Part shown: in pieces, positions 32,519 through 41,302 of the stretch
How positions within the stretch are numbered: position 1 is the stretch's first letter
Layout: every line of letters begins with the position of its first letter
NCBI GenBank assembly: GCA_001898185.1
Contig: MKTI01000004.1
Span: forward strand, 1 to 64,000
Origin: Cellulomonas sp. 73-145
Lineage (GTDB): Bacteria > Actinomycetota > Actinomycetes > Actinomycetales > Cellulomonadaceae
Length of the DNA stretch: 64,000 nucleotides
Reading direction: 5' to 3'
Notes under the pieces: model-generated
Database searches by the model: none
What the model saw: only the letters and a program-made list of their open reading frames with translations
What the model was told of the DNA's origin: nothing
Made by a program: the position numbers and the translations under genes

Positions 32519-33004
32519 ATGTCGTTGACCCAGCTGTCCGACGTCCTCTGGCAGGAACGTCACCTGCTGGACCTGCTCCTGTTCAAGCTCGAGGAGGAGC
32601 AGCTGGTGCTGAGCAGCGGCCGCACCCGCTGGCTCGCCAACGCCACACGCGAGGTCGAGGCGGTGCTGGACGAGATCCGCTCTGCCGAGATCGCCCGCGC
32701 CGTGGCCGCCGACTCCGCCGCCCGCGAGCTCGGACTGAGCCCCGACGCCGGTCTGCGCGCCCTCGCCGACGCCGCCCCGGAGCCGTGGAACGAGCTGCTG
32801 CGCGCCCACCACGAGGCCTTCCTGTCCCTCACCGGCGAGATCAGCCGGCTGGCGGACGACAACCGCGAGCTGCTGGCCATGTCGCACCGCGCCACGCAGG
32901 AGACCCTGATGTCCCTGCAGGACTCCGTGCAGACGTACGACGGGTCGGGCCAGGCCGCGGTGCTCGCCGAGCACGGCTCCCGCGTCCTCGACCGGTCGAT
33001 CTGA
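32519..33004 (+). CDS. flgN: Flagellar chaperone FlgN
   Basis: Export chaperone for the hook-filament junction proteins FlgK and FlgL, 161 residues. The ATG follows GAGAGGAGG. Predominantly helical with the typical start LTQLSDVLWQERHLLDLLLFKLEEEQLVLSSGRTRWLANATREVE and a long C-terminal helix (LSLTGEISRLADDNRELLAMSHRATQETLMSL). It is first in the flgN-flgK-flgL-fliW unit, 7 bases before flgK. Confidence 0.92.
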   Translation: MSLTQLSDVLWQERHLLDLLLFKLEEEQLVLSSGRTRWLANATREVEAVLDEIRSAEIARAVAADSAARELGLSPDAGLRALADAAPEPWNELLRAHHEAFLSLTGEISRLADDNRELLAMSHRATQETLMSLQDSVQTYDGSGQAAVLAEHGSRVLDRSI

Positions 33005-33011
33005 GGCGGGG

Positions 33012-34487
33012 ATGGCCAGCACCTTCTCGGGCCTCGGCACCGCCCTGAGCTCCCTGATCGCCCAGCGGCAGGCGCTCACCGTGGCGGGCCAGAACATCGC
33101 CAACGCCAACACGCCCGGCTACACCCGCCAGCGCGTCGATCTCGCCTCGGTGCCGGGTGCCCAGGTGCCGTCGATGTTCGCCACCTCCGACGGCGTCGGC
33201 ATGGGCACGCAGGTCACCGGGATCTCGCGGCTGTCCGACCAGTTCCTCGACACCCAGCTGCGCTCGCACACCGGCACCGCCTCCTTCCTGGCCGCTCGCG
33301 CCGATGCGTACACCACGCTCGAGACGAGCCTCGGCGAGCCGTCGACCACCGGCCTGTCCTCCCAGCTGTCGACGTTCTGGGCCGGCTGGCACGACGTGGC
33401 GAACTCCCCCGACGACACCGCCGCCCGCACCGTGCTGCTGGACGACGCCCGCCAGGTGACCGAGACGCTCCACGCCCGGTACGGCGACCTGCAGACGCAG
33501 TGGCAGCAGGCGCGCAGCACCACGGGCACCCTGGTGGACCAGACCAACACGCTCGCGTCGAACGTCGCGGACCTGAACAAGCGCATCCTCGACATCACCA
33601 ACTCGGGCGGCAGCGCCAACGAGCTGGCCGACCAGCGCGACCAGCTGGTCACGCAGCTGTCCGGCCTGGTCGGCGCCACGGCGCGGCAGCGGCCCGACGG
33701 CCAGCTCGACGTGATGGTCGGCGGCAACATGCTGGTGTCCGGGGACCACGTGCGGCAGCTCGCCGTCAGCGGCCCGGCAGCCTTCTCCGGTGCGACGGGG
33801 GACCCCTCGGCCGTCCCGCCGGTGGTCGCGGCCGCCGTCCGGGTCGTGTGGGCCGACGCCCCGACGCAGGACGCGGCCCTGTCCGGCGGCCGGGTCGCCG
33901 GCCTGCTGACCGTGCTGGCCCCCCCGGACGCCTCCGGCACCGGCGGAATGCTGACCGAGGCCGCCGCGAGCCTCGACACGGTGGCGCAGGCGCTGGCCGA
34001 CGGCGTCAACGCCCTGCACCGGCAGGGTCAGACGGTCGCCCAGGCCACGGCCGGCTCCACCGCCCCTGGCGGCACCGACTTCTTCGCCATCAGCGGCGGA
34101 TCGGCGGCCGCCGGCATCTCCGTCGCACTGAGCACCCCCGACCAGATCGCCGTCGCGGCACCCGGCAGCGGGCCGCTCGACGGCTCCGTCGGGCAGAAGA
34201 TCGCCGCGCTCGCCGACAGCTCGTCCGGCCCCGGTGCCGTGTGGGCCGCCGCCGTGGCGCAGGTCGGCAGCATGTCGGCGTCGGCCTCGTCCCGCAGCGG
34301 CGTGGCCGAGCAGGCCCGCGCCTCGGCGGAGACGGCGCAGCAGTCCGGCGCCAGCGTGGACACCGACGAGGAGACCGTCTCGATGCTCGCCTTCCAGCGG
34401 GCCTACCAGGGCGCCGCCCGCGTGATCACCGCGATGGACGAGATGCTGGACACCCTGATCAACCGCACCGGAACCGTGGGGAGATGA
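33012..34487 (+). CDS. flgK: Flagellar hook-associated protein FlgK
   Basis: Hook-filament junction protein 1 (HAP1), 491 residues. The N-terminal signature is FSGLGTALSSLIAQRQALTVAGQNIANANTPGYTRQRVDL and the C-terminal one is VDTDEETVSMLAFQRAYQGAARVITAMDEMLDTLINRTG. The central domain is Ala/Gly/Asp-rich. Its stop overlaps the flgL ATG (ATGA). Confidence 0.97.
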   Translation: MASTFSGLGTALSSLIAQRQALTVAGQNIANANTPGYTRQRVDLASVPGAQVPSMFATSDGVGMGTQVTGISRLSDQFLDTQLRSHTGTASFLAARADAYTTLETSLGEPSTTGLSSQLSTFWAGWHDVANSPDDTAARTVLLDDARQVTETLHARYGDLQTQWQQARSTTGTLVDQTNTLASNVADLNKRILDITNSGGSANELADQRDQLVTQLSGLVGATARQRPDGQLDVMVGGNMLVSGDHVRQLAVSGPAAFSGATGDPSAVPPVVAAAVRVVWADAPTQDAALSGGRVAGLLTVLAPPDASGTGGMLTEAAASLDTVAQALADGVNALHRQGQTVAQATAGSTAPGGTDFFAISGGSAAAGISVALSTPDQIAVAAPGSGPLDGSVGQKIAALADSSSGPGAVWAAAVAQVGSMSASASSRSGVAEQARASAETAQQSGASVDTDEETVSMLAFQRAYQGAARVITAMDEMLDTLINRTGTVGR

Positions 34488-35395
34488 GCATGCTCGGCCG
34501 TGTGACGCAGCAGACGGTGCAGGCCTCGAGCCTGCGCAACCTGCAGTCCAACCTCAGCCGGATGGCCGCCCTGCAGGCGCAGATGTCCAGCGGCACCAAG
34601 CTGTCGCTGCCGTCGGACGACCCGTCGGCCACCTCGGACGTGATGCGGCTGAACGCCTCCTCGCGCCAGCTGGACCAGTTCAGCCGCAACGCCTCCGACG
34701 GCACGTCGTGGCTCACCACCATCGACACCGCCCTCTCGTCCACCACCACCGCGCTGCAGCGTGCCCGCGATCTGACCGTCCAGGGTGGCAACGGCGCCTA
34801 CGGCACGACGTCGCGGCAGGCACTGGCCACCGAGATCGCCGGCATCCGCGACGACCTGCTCAAGCAGGCCAACACCACCTTCCTCGGCCGCACGGTGTTC
34901 GCCGGCACGTCCAACACGGGGGCGGCGTACACCGTCGGCACCGACGCGAGCGGCAACCCGACCTACACGTTCAACGGCGTGGCGACGTCCTCCGTGCAGC
35001 GGCAGGTCGGCACCGACACCCAGGTGCGGGTCGACTCGGACGGCTCCGCTGTGTTCGGCAACGGCAGCAGCTCGGTGTTCGCGACGCTCGACGGCATCGC
35101 CGCGACCCTGAACGCCGGCGGCGACCCGACCTCGCAGCTGGCCGACCTGGACAAGCACCTGAACGCGGTGACCAACGAGGCGGCCTCGGTGGGCAGCCGC
35201 CAGCGCGTCCTGGACGCCTCGACGGCGGACCTGACCAGCGCGAGCCAGACGGTGAAGACGCAGACCTCCGGCCTGCAGGACATCGACCTGGCCGCGGTGA
35301 TCATGCAGCTGAAGTCGCAGGAGGTCGCCTACCAGGGCGCCCTCGGCGCCACCGGTCGCGTGCTGCAGCCGACGCTGATGGACTTCCTCAAGTGA
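34484..35395 (+). CDS. flgL: Flagellar hook-associated protein FlgL
   Basis: Second hook-filament junction protein (HAP3), 303 residues, flagellin-like. N-terminal helix: RVTQQTVQASSLRNLQSNLSRMAALQAQMSSGTKLSLPSDDPSATSDVMRL. The C-terminal helix ends IDLAAVIMQLKSQEVAYQGALGATGRVLQPTLMDFLK. An alternative ATG two codons later is possible. The stop overlaps the GTG start of fliW, so the two are coupled. Confidence 0.96.
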   Translation: MSMLGRVTQQTVQASSLRNLQSNLSRMAALQAQMSSGTKLSLPSDDPSATSDVMRLNASSRQLDQFSRNASDGTSWLTTIDTALSSTTTALQRARDLTVQGGNGAYGTTSRQALATEIAGIRDDLLKQANTTFLGRTVFAGTSNTGAAYTVGTDASGNPTYTFNGVATSSVQRQVGTDTQVRVDSDGSAVFGNGSSSVFATLDGIAATLNAGGDPTSQLADLDKHLNAVTNEAASVGSRQRVLDASTADLTSASQTVKTQTSGLQDIDLAAVIMQLKSQEVAYQGALGATGRVLQPTLMDFLK

Positions 35396-35850
35396 CCCCC
35401 GCCCCCGCGGCGCAGACCGTGACGGTGTCCACCGCGACCGGCCCCCGCCAGGTGCCCGCCGTGCTGCGGTTCGCCGACCCGCTCCCGGGCCTGCCGGGCC
35501 GCACGGAGTACGCCCTGGACGCGCTGGACGACGAGGGCCTGCTGTTCGCGCTGCGCAGCGCGCCCGACGCGGCGGCGCCGCGGGTCCGGCTGTTCGTCGT
35601 CAGCCCGGGCCTGTTCTTCCCCGACTACGCGCCCTCCATCCCCACGGACGCGTTGGACGGCGTGCGCGGGCGCCCGGCCGCCGGTCCTGCACCGGACCCG
35701 GTGCTGCTGAGCGTGGTGCACCCGGGCGAGGCCGACGGTGAGCACCCGACGGCCAACCTGCTCGCCCCGCTCGTGGTGAACCCGCACAACGGGCGTGCCG
35801 TGCAGACGGTCCTCGACGAGGACCTGCCGCTGCGCGCCCCGCTGGGCTGA
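35392..35850 (+). CDS. fliW: Flagellar assembly factor FliW
   Basis: Binds flagellin and CsrA; when flagellin is secreted, free FliW sequesters CsrA and flagellin translation resumes. 152 residues from a GTG overlapping the flgL stop. Typical features are the opening beta-barrel strands with LRFADPLPGLPGRTEYALDAL, the FVVSPGLFFPDY segment, and the C-terminal ANLLAPLVVNPHNGRAVQTVLDEDLPLRAPL. The partner csrA lies about 31 kb away in this window, not next door as in bacilli. Confidence 0.93.
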   Translation: MTPAPAAQTVTVSTATGPRQVPAVLRFADPLPGLPGRTEYALDALDDEGLLFALRSAPDAAAPRVRLFVVSPGLFFPDYAPSIPTDALDGVRGRPAAGPAPDPVLLSVVHPGEADGEHPTANLLAPLVVNPHNGRAVQTVLDEDLPLRAPLG

Positions 35851-35859
35851 CGCCGAACC

Positions 35860-35887
35860 CTCACGACGAGGCCGCTCCGGCCGATGG
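35860..35887 (+). promoter_or_regulatory. Putative sigma-28 promoter for the EAL-HDOD gene
   Basis: CTCA (35860-35863), exactly 16 bases, GCCGATGG (35880-35887). The ATG of the next gene begins only nine bases after the GCCGAT element, so the transcript would be leaderless or have a leader of a few bases. Confidence 0.65.
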
Positions 35888-35894
35888 ACCGGGC

Positions 35895-37091
35895 ATGCCC
35901 CACTCGTCGCCGTCGTCCCCGGTCGCCGTCTACCGACAGCCGGTCGTGGACCTCGACCGCAACGTGCGCGCGTACGCGCTGCGCGCCGCCACCTCCGCCG
36001 TCGCGACCGACCCCGTCGCCGAGGACCTGGTCGAGGCGCACTACGCCCAGCTGGACCTGACCGAGCTCGCCGGCGACGCCCCGGTGATCCTCCGGGCGAC
36101 CGCCCGCATCCTGTCCGGCGCCCTCCCGCTGCCGACGGCTGCCCAGGGCACCTGGCTCGAGCTGACGGCACGGATGGCCGCTGATCCGGATGCCGCCACG
36201 CACGTCGTCACCCTGCGCACCCGGGACGTCCGCACGGTGCTGGGCGACTACGCCGCCACCCCGGGCCAGGACGCGCTGCTGCCCCTGGCGGGCTGGGCGA
36301 AGGTGGACGCCACCGCGGAGCCCGAGCGGCTGCGCGCGCTGGTCGAGCGGGCGCACGCGCTCGGCGGCCAGGTGATCGCCGAGCGCGTGGGCACCGCACG
36401 CGACCTGCAGGCGGCCCAGGAGGCGGGCGCCGACCTGCTGCAGGGCCCGATGCTGGTGCGCCGCGAGGAGGCGCAGACCCGCGAGGGCTCCGCCGGCGAG
36501 CTCCAGTGCCTCGAGCTGGTGCGGCTGCTGTCGGTCGAGGACGAGATCAACTTCACCGCGGTGGCGAACATGGTCGCCAGCGACCCGGAGATGTCCGTGC
36601 GCGTGCTGCACATGGTCAACTCCTCGGCGTTCGCCCTCGCCCGCACCGTCGACTCCGTCCGCACCGCGGTGGTGCTGATGGGTGCCCGCCGGCTGGCCGC
36701 CCTGGCGATGGCCTCGCTGATCGACGCCCGCCCCACGGCCGTCGGGCCGCTGTGGGCCGTGCTGACCCGGGCGCTCGCCTGCCGCACCCTCACCGACGAG
36801 ACCGGCTACACCGTCGGCCTGCTGTCGGCGGTCAGCGCCCAGCAGAACCTCTCCCTGGCGACCATGGTGCGGCGCACCGGCGTCTCGGCCCAGGTCGCCG
36901 ACGCGCTGCTGAACGGCGCCGGCCGGTACGGCGCCGTGCTCGCGGCGGTGGTCGCGTACGAGGCCGACGACCCGCAGGCCGTCATCGCCACCGGCATCGA
37001 CCCGTTCGCCGTCGCCCACGCCTACCTCGACGCGGTGCCGGCGGCCCTGTCCACCGCGACCGCCCTGTGCGTGGAGGCCGTCTCGGCCTGA
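35895..37091 (+). CDS. EAL-HDOD signalling protein, EAL catalytically degenerate
   Basis: 398 residues with a YuxH-like layout. Residues about 9-195 form a degenerate EAL domain: the entry strand is VYRQPVVDLDRNVRAYALRA, where active c-di-GMP phosphodiesterases have E-A/L-L, so the metal-binding Glu is missing. AERVGTARDLQAAQEAGADLLQG fits the last EAL strands (the position of FAQGF). Residues about 200-390 form an HDOD domain (VRLLSVEDEINFTAVANMVASDPEMSVRVLHMVNSSAF ... VRTAVVLMGARRLAALAM). It probably acts as a signalling or c-di-GMP-binding scaffold. Its sigma-28-type promoter places it in the motility regulon. Confidence 0.88.
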   Translation: MPHSSPSSPVAVYRQPVVDLDRNVRAYALRAATSAVATDPVAEDLVEAHYAQLDLTELAGDAPVILRATARILSGALPLPTAAQGTWLELTARMAADPDAATHVVTLRTRDVRTVLGDYAATPGQDALLPLAGWAKVDATAEPERLRALVERAHALGGQVIAERVGTARDLQAAQEAGADLLQGPMLVRREEAQTREGSAGELQCLELVRLLSVEDEINFTAVANMVASDPEMSVRVLHMVNSSAFALARTVDSVRTAVVLMGARRLAALAMASLIDARPTAVGPLWAVLTRALACRTLTDETGYTVGLLSAVSAQQNLSLATMVRRTGVSAQVADALLNGAGRYGAVLAAVVAYEADDPQAVIATGIDPFAVAHAYLDAVPAALSTATALCVEAVSA

Positions 37092-37174
37092 CCTCGGGCC
37101 ACGCCCCGGCGCAGCACGCGGCACCGGACACAGCAACCTCTCAGCGGACTTCAGGCGCACGGCCAGCCCGCGGT

Positions 37175-37200
37175 GCCAGGCTTCGAACGTCATGCCTGGC
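37175..37200 (+). terminator. Hairpin after the EAL-HDOD gene
   Basis: GCCAGGC (37175-37181) pairs with GCCTGGC (37194-37200) across a 12-base loop, about 85 bases after the stop. A modest hairpin, plausible as the end of the flagellar plus-strand unit. Confidence 0.35.
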
Positions 37201-37283
37201 CACGGCCGCCGCGACGTCCCGGTCGCGTGGGTGCGGGTCCGGCAGCCGCAACGAAGCAGCCGCAACGAAGGGGTGCCCGCGCC

Positions 37284-38357
37284 GTGAGCTACAACCGGTC
37301 CGCCAAGCAGAAGGTCAGCCGCAAGCAGCGGCGTGCGGAGGACCGCGAGCTGGCTCGCCTGGAGCGGGAGCGCCGGGCCGCCCGCGCCCGACGACGCCGC
37401 ATCGGTCTGCGCGTCGGCGCGGTGACCTCCGTGGTCGTGGTGGCGGCCGGCGTCGCCGTGGCGGTGCAGGCGCACGCCCGCGCGCTGCAGGTCGGCCCGG
37501 TCAACATGATGAGCGACGGCCTGCTGATCACCGGCGACGGCAGCACCCTGTCCCCGGCGACGAGCGCGCCGATCCCCGCGGGCGGCACCCCGACCCCGCA
37601 CCCGGTCAGCACCGGCACGGGCGCGCTCGACCTGGTGGTCAGCCTCGACTACGGCGACCCGCGGTCGGCGGCGTTCTGGGCCGCCAACGGCAGCACAATC
37701 GAGCAGTGGGTCACGTCCGGGGCCGCCACCCTGGAGATCAAGCCCGTGGCCCTCTCCTCCGGTCGGACGGCGTACACACCCACCCCGGCGCCCACCCCCA
37801 CGACCAGCACCCCGGCGGCGACGCCGTCCGCCACCCCCAGCCCCGCGACGTCGTCCTCCGCCACTCCGTCGGCCACGCCCACGCCGACCGCCACCACCAA
37901 CACCGAGACGACCGCCCAGGACTACGCGCTGCGCGCCGCGAACGCCTTCGCCTGCGTCGCCAGCTACCAGCCGAGCTCGGCCCTGGCGGTCAACGACGCC
38001 CTGTTCACGGCGCAGCACACCTTCGGCTCCGCCGGCCTGACGCAGGCCCAGCTCGTCACGCTCGTGAACAACGCCGGCGTCACCTCCAGCACCGTGAGCT
38101 CGTGCATCACCAGCCGCCGCTACGTCGACTGGGCGCAGCAGGCCACCGACCGCTCGGGGGTCACGGGCGTGACGGTCGACGTCGCGGGCCGGCCGTACAC
38201 CGGCTCGGTCGACGACACCACGGCGTTCTCCACCTTCGTCGCCTCCGTGTACAGCTCGCTCGCCGCCTCGGCTTCGGCCGCCACGGCCACGCCGACGCCG
38301 ACGGCCACCCCGGCCCAGACGTCCACCCCGACGCCGGTGGCCACCCCCGCCGGCTGA
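37284..38357 (+). CDS. Membrane-anchored DsbA/thioredoxin-like protein without CxxC
   Basis: 357 residues from a GTG (start [39 protein letters not shown]). The strongly basic N-terminus and one membrane helix (about 47-66) put the rest outside the cell. The extracellular part resembles the Thioredoxin_4/DsbA-like fold (LDLVVSLDYGDPRSAAFWAANGSTIEQWVTSGAATLEIKPVAL), but the position of the redox motif reads YGDPRSAAFW with no cysteine. Two other cysteines occur later (FACVAS and SSCITS) and might pair. A Thr/Pro/Ser/Ala-rich insert of about 40 residues (about 168-208) and a similar C-terminal tail resemble glycosylated linkers. Probably not an oxidoreductase; function unknown. Confidence 0.7.
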   Translation: MSYNRSAKQKVSRKQRRAEDRELARLERERRAARARRRRIGLRVGAVTSVVVVAAGVAVAVQAHARALQVGPVNMMSDGLLITGDGSTLSPATSAPIPAGGTPTPHPVSTGTGALDLVVSLDYGDPRSAAFWAANGSTIEQWVTSGAATLEIKPVALSSGRTAYTPTPAPTPTTSTPAATPSATPSPATSSSATPSATPTPTATTNTETTAQDYALRAANAFACVASYQPSSALAVNDALFTAQHTFGSAGLTQAQLVTLVNNAGVTSSTVSSCITSRRYVDWAQQATDRSGVTGVTVDVAGRPYTGSVDDTTAFSTFVASVYSSLAASASAATATPTPTATPAQTSTPTPVATPAG

Positions 38358-38453
38358 CCCAGGCCGGCTGACCGAGGCCGGCTGACCGAGGCCGGCTGAC
38401 CACGGCCGGCTGACCACGGCCGGCTGACCACGGCCGGCTGACCCCCGGCCGGC
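38348..38453. repeat. 14-bp tandem repeat spanning the stop codon
   Basis: Seven head-to-tail copies of a 14-bp unit (consensus GGCCGGCTGACCNN) plus a half copy. The units change in blocks: one ends CA, two end GA, three end AC, one ends CC. The first copy contains the TGA stop of the DsbA-like gene. The unit is not a multiple of three and each copy carries a GCCGGC palindrome. The blockwise variants suggest growth by local duplication. Confidence 0.9.
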
Positions 38454-38671
38454 AGATGCCCGACCGGCTTGTCCCGGCCACCCGAGGACCGAGGGGCCCA
38501 GTCCCGCCGTCGACCCCTGTGGCATGATGACTGCGCGCGGACCTCTCGGTCCGCGTACCCGTCGTCGTCGACGGTGTCGACGACGACACCTCCCCGTTCC
38601 GCTGTGGTGCGGGGCAGCTCTTCACTCGGATCGTCCGGCACGTACCTGCCGGTGAAGGGATTGGCACAGTC
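38454..38671 (+). promoter_or_regulatory. msiK upstream region with two strong hairpins
   Basis: The 314-base gap 38358-38671 before msiK holds the tandem repeat, then two adjacent perfect hairpins: an 8-bp stem (38536-38543 with 38548-38555, loop TCTC) and an 11-bp stem (38561-38571 with 38577-38587, loop CGGTG). They lie 85-136 bases before the start and could be a leader structure or a terminator for the upstream gene. A CATGAT hexamer at 38523-38528 is a possible -10; no convincing -35 was seen. Confidence 0.45.
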
Positions 38672-39793
<1,122 letters not shown>

Positions 39794-39812
39794 TCCGCTC
39801 CACGTGACGCCC

Positions 39813-39849
39813 GTGAGGGGCGGGACCGGCACCCGGTCCCGCCCCTCAC
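39813..39849 (+). terminator. Strong terminator after msiK
   Basis: A perfect 16-bp stem (39813-39828 with 39834-39849, 5-base loop), 20 bases after the msiK stop. GC-rich, without a U-tract. Confidence 0.8.
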
Positions 39850-39941
39850 GTCGTCTCGGAGCCTTCCGGGCACTCGTTCGCCGACCCGCACCAACGCGCG
39901 CCCAGCCCGCCGCGCCCGCCCAGCCCGCCGAGAGGACCACG

Positions 39942-41237
39942 ATGGCGCAGAGCCTGCAGATCACCGCCGCCTCGGCAGACCCGGCGCTGCTCGACCTGCC
40001 CTGGCACATCGCCCTGGAGGACTGGCCGACGTCGGCCCTCGCCGCTCTGCCACGCGGCATCTCCCGGCACATCGTGCGGTTCGCCCGCCTGTCCGGACGG
40101 GTGATCGCGGTCAAGGAGATCGGCGAGACGGTCGCCTTCCGCGAGTACGAGCTGCTGCGCCAGCTGCGCCGGCTCGACGTGCCGAGCGTGGTCCCCCTGG
40201 GCGTGATCACCGGTCGGCACGCCCAGGACGGGGAACCGCTCGAGGCCGCCCTGATCACCGAGCACCTGCAGTTCGCCCTCCCCTACCGGGCGCTGTTCAG
40301 CCAGTCGCTGCGCCCGGACACGGCCACCCGACTGATCGACGCGCTCGCGGTGCTGCTGGTGCGGCTGCACCTGGCCGGCTTCTACTGGGGCGACGTCTCG
40401 CTGTCCAACACCCTGTTCCGCCGGGACGCGGAGACGTTCGCCGCGTACCTGGTGGACGCGGAGACGGGCGACCTGCACGAGAAGCTGACCGACGGGCAGC
40501 GCTCGTACGACCTGGAGATCGCGCGCGTCAACATCATCGGCGAGCTGATGGACCTGCAGGCCGGTGAGTTCCTGGAGGACGACACCGATGCGGTGGCGAT
40601 CGGCGACGCGCTGGCGGTCCGCTACGAGGAGCTGTGGCGGGCGCTGACCGAGGTGGAGTCGTTCGGGTTCGGCGACCGGTGGCGCGTGCAGGCCCGCATC
40701 GACCGGCTGAACGACCTGGGCTTCGACGTCGACGAGATCGACATCACCACCGACGTGGACGGCACCACGGTGCGCATCCAGCCCAAGGTGGTCGACGCCG
40801 GCCACCACTCCCGCCGCCTGATGCGCCTGACCGGCCTCGACGTGCAGGAGAACCAGGCCCGGCGCCTGCTGAACGACCTCGACGAGTACCGCGCGGCCAC
40901 CGACCGGCAGCGTGAGGACGAGGCGTTCGTCGCCCACGACTGGCTCACCGAGGTGTTCGAGCCGGCCGTCCGGGCGGTGCCGCGCGACCTGCGCGGCAAG
41001 CTGGAGCCCGCGCAGGTGTTCCACGAGCTGCTCGACCACCGCTGGTACCTGTCCCAGCAGCAGCACCGGGACGTGCCGATGGACGAGACGGTGGCCTCGT
41101 ACCTGTCGACGATCCTGCCGCTGCGCCCCGACGAGCAGGCGATCCTCGGCGGGCTGCCGGGCGACATCCGCGACGAGACCGGCGCCATCCCCAGCGTGGA
41201 GGACGCAGCGGTGAAGGACGCGGTCGCCCAGGACTGA
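39942..41237 (+). CDS. DUF4032-type kinase-like protein
   Basis: 431-residue cytoplasmic protein starting at an ATG after GAGAGGACCACG. The first half has features of a protein-kinase-like fold: a Lys in RVIAVKEIGE, a catalytic-loop-like segment HLAGFYWGDVSLSNTLF (matching the HxxxxxGDxSxxN arrangement) and a metal-binding-like VDAETG. The second half (FGDRWRVQARIDRLNDLGFDVDEIDITTDVDGTTVRIQPKVVDAGHHSRRLMRLTGLDVQENQARRLLNDLDEYR) is the conserved C-terminal domain I associate with actinobacterial DUF4032 proteins. Substrate and role are unknown. It converges on rlmB. Confidence 0.75.
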   Translation: MAQSLQITAASADPALLDLPWHIALEDWPTSALAALPRGISRHIVRFARLSGRVIAVKEIGETVAFREYELLRQLRRLDVPSVVPLGVITGRHAQDGEPLEAALITEHLQFALPYRALFSQSLRPDTATRLIDALAVLLVRLHLAGFYWGDVSLSNTLFRRDAETFAAYLVDAETGDLHEKLTDGQRSYDLEIARVNIIGELMDLQAGEFLEDDTDAVAIGDALAVRYEELWRALTEVESFGFGDRWRVQARIDRLNDLGFDVDEIDITTDVDGTTVRIQPKVVDAGHHSRRLMRLTGLDVQENQARRLLNDLDEYRAATDRQREDEAFVAHDWLTEVFEPAVRAVPRDLRGKLEPAQVFHELLDHRWYLSQQQHRDVPMDETVASYLSTILPLRPDEQAILGGLPGDIRDETGAIPSVEDAAVKDAVAQD

Positions 41238-41275
41238 CGCCGGTCTGCCGGCACGACCCGGACGTTCGCGTCGTC

Positions 41276-41295
41276 ACGTCACCAGCCGGTGACGT
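41276..41295. terminator. Bidirectional hairpin between convergent genes
   Basis: ACGTCACC (41276-41283) pairs with GGTGACGT (41288-41295) across a 4-base loop, between the ends of the DUF4032 gene and rlmB. Confidence 0.5.
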
Positions 41296-41302
41296 CAGGA
41301 GG

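Noticed and set aside
38348..38453. Tandem repeats considered as a CRISPR array
   Set aside because: Units are 14 bp and directly adjacent, with no unique spacers and no cas genes nearby.
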